64,000 nt of DNA from Lycocorax pyrrhopterus obiensis (taxonomy: Eukaryota; Chordata; Aves; Passeriformes; Paradisaeidae). A program made the translations under genes and the position numbers. Where the stretch lies: assembly GCA_014706295.1 (NCBI GenBank), contig JACSVZ010000016.1, positions 9,529,168 through 9,593,167 on the forward strand. The letters run 5' to 3'. Positions 55,725 through 64,000 of the stretch are shown here, piece by piece; positions within the stretch are counted from its first letter, which is position 1; each line of letters starts with the position of its first letter. The notes below the pieces were generated by a model. The model was not told the origin of the DNA and made no database searches. It was given only the letters and a program-made list of their open reading frames with translations.

Positions 55725-56450
55725 GGCGACAAAATCTGTTTACATGTTTATTATTTTTAAATCCAGCAACACATCCTAACTTACGCTGTGTCAGATTTCC
55801 TCGTGTTGTTTCTGTGGGCTGGAATTCAGACCCCTTGAAAGGCAGTTGGGAAATCCCTCTTGATTTCATGCGGTTTTGAAGCAGAAGCCCACATAACGTG
55901 TTTTCCTGGCTATGCCGTTTCTTCTTCCTGGCTGCTTCTGGAATTGGCTTGCAATCCTGTATTATATTACACCCATTTTAACAGAATATTATGTCATGAC
56001 CAAAGAATTATGACCTCCTGGTTTTAACGGGAGAAAGAGATGGCTTATACTGATTATGAGGGTGAAATTTGTGCAGTGAAATATCTTCCAAAAGGATCTG
56101 TTGAGAACGAGGGAAACTTGTACTGCGATGGAGTAGGGGGAAAAAAGATCTATGGCATATATTTTGTATATTAAAATTTCTATCTTTGTGTCTGAAGTTT
56201 GGTAGTACAAAACTCCCTCTTTAAAACAATCATTTTAATGTTATATTCGCCAAGAAGAAAAGGTGTGTTGTTTGAAACTTCTTGTTATATTGGCTTTTCT
56301 TTGAAATTATATTGACAGCATTGCCACAGCTGTAATTGCTGATCAAAAAAGACCAAAAATAACAAATTTTAGAAGGTTTTTGTAATCTATATTGCTAAAG
56401 TTTGAGTTTCAGTAATGCTTTATCAGTAGTAGTTTCTTTTCAGCCTCTGA

Positions 56451-56456
56451 AATAAA
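56451..56456 (+). terminator. NYAP2: Poly(A) signal AATAAA (distal UTR, middle)
   Basis: AATAAA is followed by a T-rich run (gtttttaaatattttataac). It lies upstream of the TATG-rich tract. Confidence 0.45.
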
Positions 56457-56534
56457 GTTTTTAAATATTTTATAACTAATTAACTAATGTATATTTTGAT
56501 GTCCAAACTGAGATTTCTGTAAAAGATGAAGTGT

Positions 56535-56660
56535 GTGTTTATATGTGTGTATGTATATTAGCATTATTGTATATGTATATATGCATATGTGTACACACAT
56601 ATACATGTATATATGCATGTATCTATATATACCCATAGATGTGTGCATACGTATATATCC
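56535..56660. repeat. TATG/TATA-rich degenerate microsatellite
   Basis: An alternating purine-pyrimidine tract of tatgtgtgtatg, gtatatatgcatatg and acacacatatac type. It contains many short palindromes and could adopt cruciform structure. It also creates some of the Pumilio-type motifs by chance. Confidence 0.8.
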
Positions 56661-58185
56661 ACATACGTTAAATATTGGTGTGCTATGAATATACAAAGGC
56701 TGGAATAGGTACAGAATTGAAACGCAGATTTGAAGACCCCCTCACAGCCAAAATGACAGAAGACATGAAAAAACCCAGAGGCTGTGAGGGAATCTTTGAA
56801 CATGTTACATCCAAAAGACACCAACTGTATATTCTGCTTATTCTCTTTTTTTTAAAGAAAGAAAATGGCAGAAGAAAAACTCCAGAGATCTCGCAAAGTT
56901 CCAGAATCTGCTGGAAAGAAGACAACTTGTTGGTCATGAGAAATCTGTTGAGAAAACAGGTTCATTATTCAGCAAGTGTTCATGCTTTGTCTTCCTTGTA
57001 ATGTGGCAAGAGAAGAATTTTCCATATCCATGTGTGAAATACTTAGCTCAGCCCTTTTCCCCAACTGCACAAAGTCACTGGTGACAAAAGGCAAGTCGGC
57101 GTTCAGTCAGTTCTGCCAGTCCTTGTCCTCACTGGTCTCCTCCTGGAGCAGTTCCTTTAAAGCCGTGCTGCCGGAGCATCACTGGCAGTGCAGACCCTGG
57201 GCACACCCACTGGGGGAAGGCAGTGTCAGTGTGAACAGTTCTGTCTTTGGTAGTGTTTGTTCATATCATGTCCTTTCCATATCGAGACTTAATAGGAATA
57301 AAGATCAGGGAATTGAAGCATTCTTGTCCTAAGCAGACTTGCTTGTACGCTTAGCCCGCCACAAACTCCTTGTTTTGCTTTTATTGCTCAACACTGTTTA
57401 TGTTGTCCTTCCTAAATAACTGCCCACGTGCTTCCAGACCTCCATTGTATCCCATGGAAACAATGGCTTTTTGTTTTAAAGTGCAACAGCATGAAAAAGT
57501 AAAATATAACTTAGCACTTACCTTCAAAGCACTTTAGAAATGTGAAGTAAACCTCATGCTTGCGAGAGCCGTTTTACTGAGGAGCGACATGAGGCTCAGG
57601 TGGAGTAGTTTCCAAAGGTCAGGGACAGAGCCAGAACAGGACACAGCCACTGCCCTGTCCCGTGACTGCTGGCCCACCCCATTGCTCGAGTAAAAGGCAC
57701 ATTGTCCTGCCGAGAGCTGCCATCACAATGCCGTCAAACATTCCTGCATCACCTCTTGTCTCAGCAGCTTCTGTGTCACAGGGTGAATGACAGTGCTTAG
57801 TTACACACGGTCATTAAAGCTGTAGTCTGTATAAATATGCAATCTGTATATACATACAGATCACATATATACACACACTTATGGAGACTGTATATATGAA
57901 ATTGTTTGGTATGCACTTATTTTGCTTTAAACTCCTGAAGTTAAACATTATAGTGTAGCAATTTGTGTAAGGTGCACTGTGATTTCAAGAAAGCACAGTA
58001 AAGTCACAGGTCTTGTTATTCTTGCACTAAAAATGTGTTTACGTATATTAGCCAATGTATGTCTACTTTATCGCTCCTTTTGACAAATTAAAGCAAATGG
58101 TATAAAATAGTATGGGGTTTTTTGGTTTGGGTTGTTTATTTTTAAGTGGACAATGGCACTATGTTTTTAAATGACAGGGTTTTTA

Positions 58186-58191
58186 AATAAA
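58186..58191 (+). terminator. NYAP2: Poly(A) signal AATAAA (distal UTR, late)
   Basis: AATAAA in ttttaaataaaatgaaatc is followed by ttctgtgttcattccgatgt, a GU-rich element at suitable spacing. Confidence 0.5.
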
Positions 58192-58559
58192 ATGAAATCA
58201 TTCTGTGTTCATTCCGATGTAATACATTTACCAATATCTTGAAACTGAATGTCATGTTGCTTTTTTTATATTTCATTAGAAATTGTCAGGTATGTGCCTG
58301 AGATTGTGTAGGACTAAGGAGTAGCTAGAGGCTAACTGTAATCATATATTATTAGCCGTTTCTATATACACAGTATAAATACATATTAATTTTCTTTTCA
58401 TTTTTGTACTTGATTTTTTTAGGTAAGATGTAATTAAATGTACTTTGATACTTCTGAAGTAATAAGATGTTGTTTGAAGATCAATTCTGCTTTCTTTAGT
58501 GCATTGACAATATTTTACAATGATTTAGTGCTTATTTATTTGTGCTCCAGTGTAATTAT

Positions 58560-58565
58560 AATAAA
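58560..58565 (+). terminator. NYAP2: Poly(A) signal AATAAA (distal UTR, last)
   Basis: AATAAA in taattataataaaaagcaat is followed by ctgttcattttcatttgatg, a good U-rich downstream element. It is the last strong signal before sequence without transcript-like features, so I take it as the likely gene end. Confidence 0.55.
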
Positions 58566-58590
58566 AAGCAATAGTTTAAAATATTCGGCT

Positions 58591-61500
58591 GTTCATTTTC
58601 ATTTGATGGTTTAAGTTTAGAGACAGGTTATTCACTAGGGATTAGCCAGAGATTCCTGGGAAGAAAAGTCAAGTCATAGATGTATATTTATAGCATTCCC
58701 TAGGCACATTTTTAATCCCACCATTTGTTGGAGGAAATGAATTAATTGCTTTAATAGGTTAGTATTTGCAAGTCATGCCCAGTTGCATCTAATGCCATGA
58801 GTGCCATCTTCAACTAAATCCTTAGGATAAGATTTCTCTGAAGAGCAGATAAATTTTTGTCTAAGCACCGTTCACAGTTTGGGATGGCAGATGCTCACTT
58901 CAAAGACACCCCCTTCAAAGATCTCCATTTGCAGAATATCCCCAAATGAGAGAGGGACCTATCACACTTGCCATAAAGCTCTAGAAAATCTGCTTAAAAG
59001 TAAGCATAATCTTCCTGTTTCCAGACAAAAGCTTTAGTCCCATTAGGATGTAAAACCCAGCTCTTGCAGAGGAATTCCACAACTTTTTTAGACATCCCCC
59101 TAATATTTTTAAGAAGGCATTTTGTAATTTGAAAAGGTTTCCAAGAACAAGTCAGCAAGTAGTTAATAAAGAGCCCAGTAAGAAACAGTAGTGTTCTTGC
59201 TGTGGCACTGAGACCGTATTTCTCTCTCTTCATGAAAAAAGCTGCCTCTAATATGCAAAAAAGTCTTTTCCATGTTTGTACAGATCTGTATGCAGAAACG
59301 CACTGGAGGTGGAAACTTCTGGTTGTCTTCAGCAGGAGCTGCTTCTGAGACAGGTTGCGAATGATCCAGAAAGTGCTTTCCAAGTGCTTCCCTGCCCCAG
59401 GAGTCACCTGCTTTCCCCAGGGCACAGCCTCTCTGCTCAGCAGCAACCCCATTGACAGGGCCCATATATAAGATGAAAAGCTTTGCTACCTCTTCATGCT
59501 CCTCTTCCTCTCCCCAGCCTGACATGGATGTTCAGAGTGACTCATCCTCTAAACAGAGTCCAGCCTTTTTCTCACAGGCTCTATGTTTCATATGAAGACC
59601 CCCTAGGGATGACTAGAAATTAACAGAACACTGTTTTACAGGGATTTCTCCAGCCCTAAAAGAGGAAAAGGGATTCCATCAGTTTGTCAGAATGATGTCT
59701 GTGCTCTTCAGTGGTACAGTTCACAAAGTCCTGTGTCCTAGCGCATTTCTAAAGGCTTGACATGGTGACTTCCAACATTCACCTTACTCCACATGACATG
59801 CCTGACTGCTGCTGGACACAGCAGCAGCTGAACAGAGAAGGAATGAAATTGAAGGATTGCCAAATATATCAGGAAGCATAAATATGGGGCAAATTCAGAC
59901 TTTTGCCTATTTGAAATATGTGTATTCTCCTTCTTTGCCACTGCAGAAACACTTTTTATATACCATTGTTTCTTAAACAGAAGAGGTGTAAATTAAAAGG
60001 AGACAAGACCATAAAAAGCAGCAATTGAGTTTTACACTTGTATTTGCTCTAAGTTTATTTAGAAATGGAAAGGTGCCTGTGGTGCTCTGTCTTGGGTGTC
60101 TGCTCCTTTTGCATTTTGAAAGCCATCACAATACCACTGGCTGGAGTTGCTGCTGTTTCTCTGCCGCAGTCACTCGGAGTGACCTCAGCTGGTGCCAGAG
60201 TGGCTGAGAAGCAATTAAAGCACAGAGGGGCCTGTCTTGCTTGGGAACAAGTAACCTGCCCTGAGCACAGCAGGGAAGTTGAGCAGCCCTTAGAGGGAAG
60301 ATGGGCCAACATCTCTCAGATCTATGGCCAGCACTCACAGAGCTGGCAAAGGAACTGCTGGAAACTAAATAAAATTTACAAAAAAAAAGACAACTGAAAA
60401 GAAACACTGCTCAAAGGCAAGGCTGAACACATTTGGCATTTATTTTCTAAACCTACCAACATCTCTTTTATGGTGCTTTTTTTTCTCCTTTAAAACAAGG
60501 TTACCAAGGTTACACACCTGTCACCTTTTAATTGAGATTTTTGGCACTGGGGTGGATGGTGCTTTCAGTGTTCTCCCCACCTGTGGCATATTTTCATCTT
60601 CTTTTGTCTCCTTCTCTCTTTCTGTCTCAATCCTTTCTTTCACGATGTGCTTTGGGAACTATATTTGCAGGTACGAGGCTTTCCATCATCTTTTTTTCCC
60701 CGTTAATGTTTTTTTCTACCTCCCCTGTTCTCAGCTGGCTCTGCTCTCTAACCCTCATGAAAACATACGAGGAGAGCAGGAGGAAGAACCACCACAGATT
60801 TTCTTTTAGAAGGTAGGATTTATCAATGCTGTTCGTGTTTTATGCACAACAATTTTCACAGAGGGCTGGGGAAAGAGAACCGGCTGGGAATGTGGCAGGA
60901 AACACTGAGCTCCAGTCTCCGGCACAACGGTGTCCCTGTGGCACCGGGGCCGGTCCCAGTGACCCTGCAGCGAGCCAGGCAGGGTCCCTTTCCCCAGCAC
61001 AGGTGACACCCACCAGGAGGAGCCTCCTGTGACAGGCTCTCGGTGAGCACCGCGGCGCGCCGTGTTCGGGAAGCAGGGAAAGCGCCCCGGCTGTCAGTCC
61101 CCGGAGGACAGAGAGGAGCCTGCACTTCCTCAGCAGTCGCTCCTGATTGAATGTCTTTGGTCCTGCCCTCCATGACCTTATACTTTCTTTGGACATTAAC
61201 ACCTCTGCAAAGTGGGTGTTAAATGGTGCCGTAAGTGACTGTAGCGTGGTTTTACATCCACTTGAGAAGTGTAAATGATTCTACAAGGTGCAGGGCACTG
61301 GAAAATCAGCTTTCCCCAGGCTCCAGCTGGCTGGGGAAATTCAAATTAACTCCTGTGGAATCCAGCTTCTACCAAAAAGCTCTTTTCTTTCCCAAGTTCT
61401 TCAGTTATTTTTTTTTTTACTGTTCTTGTAAACACAACAACTGAATGGCTAGTGTGTTTATTTTTCTAGTTTAAAGGAGCCGAGATGTCCTTGGCCAAGC

Positions 61501-64000
61501 AGGCAAAGACAGTCACTTTCTGCCTGGCTTTTACGCCCACTTGAGAATTTTGTCACAGTTTCTGCTGAACTATGTGGCCCATCCAAGAAGCCCACGCTTT
61601 CTTTCCCTGGCTCTCACCCTGTGTGTGGGATGTGGTGGCACATGTTGTAGATGGAATACGATGACAGGATGAGTTATTCCCTGTGGTATGTGTTTGACTG
61701 ACTAGGCACTACCTGAGAGTGTTTCTTCATCCTCTGAACTGTGTCGCTTACAGTTTCCACACTCACCATGGGTAAGACTTGCCTCCCATGCTTTGGCCAT
61801 CCCTATCCCTGGCCATGGTGACAGAACATCTGGCCTAGCTTCCTAAAAGGTATCTAATTTGGTGGTATAATGTCCTCCAAATAAGAGGACAAATGTCAAA
61901 ACTAGCTGGGATCCAACCTTTCAGGGTATTCAAGGTTGCAGGCAATGCCATCAGCCTCAACAAAAACCAGACTTCTACTCCTGGTGCAGCAGCAGTCAGC
62001 AGGGGAAAACCTGCAGTACTGCACACAGGGTCAAAGGAATGAACATCAGCACCTGAAAGGGTCATTTGAGTTCACCTAAGCCACTCAATACCCCTTGCAG
62101 TGCACCTTGCAGCACTACAGAAAGGTGGTGACCTTTGAGGGAAAGCCCAGCCAGGCATCTCATCTGAGCAGCAGCTCGGGGCAGCCCTGGCACTGCACAC
62201 TGCTGTGGGTGTGGGTGTACCCTCAGGTGTGAGCAGGGCATTGCTGTGAGCTCTCGCAAACAGGTGCTGCACGGTCACCACAGTCAGTGCTGGAATGTTC
62301 TTGCCAGCATTTGTGCCAGGGATTCACTGCTGTGGACTGACAGGAACTGTGAATTTGACCAGTTATAATGTGGTTTTCCTTGTACTTTTGCTGCTGTTAC
62401 ATTTATCCTGGGAAGCTCCCCTCCATTTCGTCACTTATGTCCATTTTTGTAGACACAGACGGAAGCGCAAATCTCCAGTACACTGTCTGAATTAATACTC
62501 TGAATCTATGGCTGAGAGAAATGCCCTTCATAATAGCAGGGTTTGAAATGAACTAAGTAACATGTCAGATTCTTAGTTTTATTTTTGCCAAAAGTTTCAT
62601 ATTTTTATTTTCCGTCTGTTTCAGGAATTCAAGCACAAATAATATTTTGAAATTTGGTACCAAAAGAAATTTCAGATTCTGACAAGTTTTAATCCAATAG
62701 AAAAGCAGATTTGAGTTCATGCTTTCTTTACTTCCGTAAGAAAGCTTTCTTACTGCCTATTTAATTTCCACAGAGATACTATTGCTTATGTTAACAGGGT
62801 TCTACAACATATAAATCACCTTTCTGTCCTTCTCTCCCTGAGAAAGAATGAGTATGTAGTGTTTTTCACTCAGGTTTTTCTTTCTCAGCGTGTCCACAAG
62901 ATAAATGAGTGCTCTGTCAAGTGAGGTTAGTGGGTTTAAGGAAGGGAAAGATTGTTTAGTGTCTTGGTGTGGTGAAATATAACACTTAATGTACCTATTC
63001 TGCTAGTTCAAGACGTGTTTTAGGCGAGTTTTATACTGTTTCCATGATAAATTAATAGGAAATTGGACAAAATGCTGACTTTGGATTCTTGCTTGTGTTC
63101 AAAGTGTCCTTCAAACTTTGTCTTGACTGAAGAGCCCAAGATAATACAGCCAAGAAGAATAATTAATGGTACATTTACTGCTGTTCTAGCATAGACAAAT
63201 ACACTTTTAGTTTTACTCTGGACCAAAAGTATTTTATGCACCTTTGATTTATCTTTGGGTAGACTGTTAGTGGCTGTCTGATACTGTCAAAGGTAAATCA
63301 AAGCCTTAATGAAGGATCGGTGTCAACCTATCCCACTGTTTCAGAGAACATTTTAAAATGTTGGAGACCTCAATCTCCAGTACTCCCTTAACTCTTCTCT
63401 CCATTTTTAAATTCAGTCCCATTTTCTAGAGTGTGAACCTTACAGATGCTCTCCACATTCCTGCTCTTAGTTTGCTGTGGGTCTTTTGTGTTGCCTTTCG
63501 GGGTTGTAAGTCTTGTTATTTGTTTTTATTCTCCTGCCACTCTCCCATAAACCTTTGAAGTAAGGGATAAATTAGTTTTCCATGACAAGGAATAGGCGTA
63601 TGACACATCTATTCATGTGTGTATGTACATCTTAAAACCAAAATGGGTACCTGATTCCAAGTGCTCCTAGAGAAGAACAAGAAAACAGGGTCATGTGCCT
63701 TTTTGGCATTCAGGGCCTCCACATTAACAAAGTCTCCTACCATGTTATGACAGCTCCAGCTTGGAATCCTAGTTGGAAGATGTCATTTACTTTGCCATAG
63801 ATTTAGGCACTTATTTACTTAGACATGTGAGTAACTTTCCTCTAGAGAGTTCAAGAAATGACATTACATGCTCCCACAGAATTCAAACAGCAGTATATGC
63901 TTTAGCTTAACGAATTATTATTGTTTTAAAAGAAAATAGTTTTCAATGTCACAGTTGTCAAGTGCTATTTGATGGATGTAATTCTGCAATGGAATGCGAA
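58591..64000. other. Downstream intergenic DNA
   Basis: I see no exon, RNA gene or transposon copy I can name. Overlapping minus-strand open frames at 58994-59525 (152 and 120 codons) and plus-strand frames near 60532-60816 have no recognisable motifs. A CpG-rich patch at 60985-61110 is the only sharp compositional change. A poly-A run at 60378-60388 and a poly-T run at 61409-61420 are simple sequence. Confidence 0.7.
60985..61110. other. CpG-dense patch in intergenic DNA
   Basis: The patch has GC-rich sequence with clustered CpG (ctctcggtgagcaccgcggc, gcgccgtgttcggg, agcgccccggctgtcagtcc) in an otherwise AT-rich region. It is only about 125 bases, too short for a classical CpG island. No TATA box or exon is linked to it. 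It may be an isolated regulatory element or GC-biased DNA. Confidence 0.3.

Larger units (their letters stand above)
54778..58590 (+). other. NYAP2: Distal 3' UTR of the long NYAP2 isoform
   Basis: About 3.8 kb of AU-rich sequence follows the stop. Poly(A) signals occur at 55719, 56451, 57297, 58186 and 58560, so several lengths are possible. UGUANAUA (Pumilio-type) motifs occur at 55008, 56574, 56606, 57845 and 57889. A TATG/TATA-rich microsatellite-like tract spans 56535-56660. Frames inside, up to 118 codons, have no recognisable product. The 3' limit is placed after the last strong signal and is approximate. Confidence 0.65.

Noticed and set aside
56675..57332. Plus-strand frames of 108 and 118 codons
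   Set aside because: They lie within the long 3' UTR after the NYAP2 stop, overlap each other in different frames and show no motif or start context.

Overview
This is vertebrate nuclear DNA, almost certainly from a bird. Five fragments of CR1, the dominant avian LINE, lie in both orientations; some end in the CR1-type ATTCTRTG octamer. There are no Alu- or L1-like sequences, introns are moderate in size, and the spliced protein closely resembles a known vertebrate neuronal adapter. I cannot name the species.

The window holds the 3' half of one plus-strand gene, which I identify as NYAP2 (neuronal tyrosine-phosphorylated phosphoinositide-3-kinase adapter 2). Its 5' coding exons lie left of the window. 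Four coding blocks join in phase: a 1,098-nt exon (2821-3918), a 210-nt exon (22436-22645), a 104-nt exon (30541-30644) and a distal exon (54550-54777). The first exon carries the two YxxM motifs that recruit the PI3-kinase p85 subunit after Fyn phosphorylation, a PxxPxR SH3 ligand and a PPxY motif.

The most interesting feature is the choice of 3' end. At 30644 the transcript can read through a poor splice donor (gtacca), add eight residues, stop at 30669-30671 and use poly(A) signals about 0.6-0.8 kb downstream. Alternatively it can splice across 23.9 kb to 54550, adding 75 residues that include a second PPxY motif and end in DTAI, a class I PDZ-ligand pattern. The distal acceptor has an unusually long pyrimidine tract (54492-54545). 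The distal 3' UTR is about 3.8 kb, with several possible poly(A) signals and several Pumilio-type motifs.

Layout: 1-2820, end of an upstream intron; 3919-22435, intron with four CR1 fragments; 22646-30540, intron; 30672 to about 31480, proximal 3' UTR; to 54549, the remainder of the distal intron, with a longer CR1 piece (33880-34612), an unexplained 227-codon ORF (40048-40731) and a promoter-like CpG-rich patch (52370-52640); 54550 to about 58590, terminal exon; 58590-64000, downstream intergenic DNA with no gene seen. I found no rRNA, tRNA, CRISPR, prophage or bacterial-type operon, and no wholly new system.
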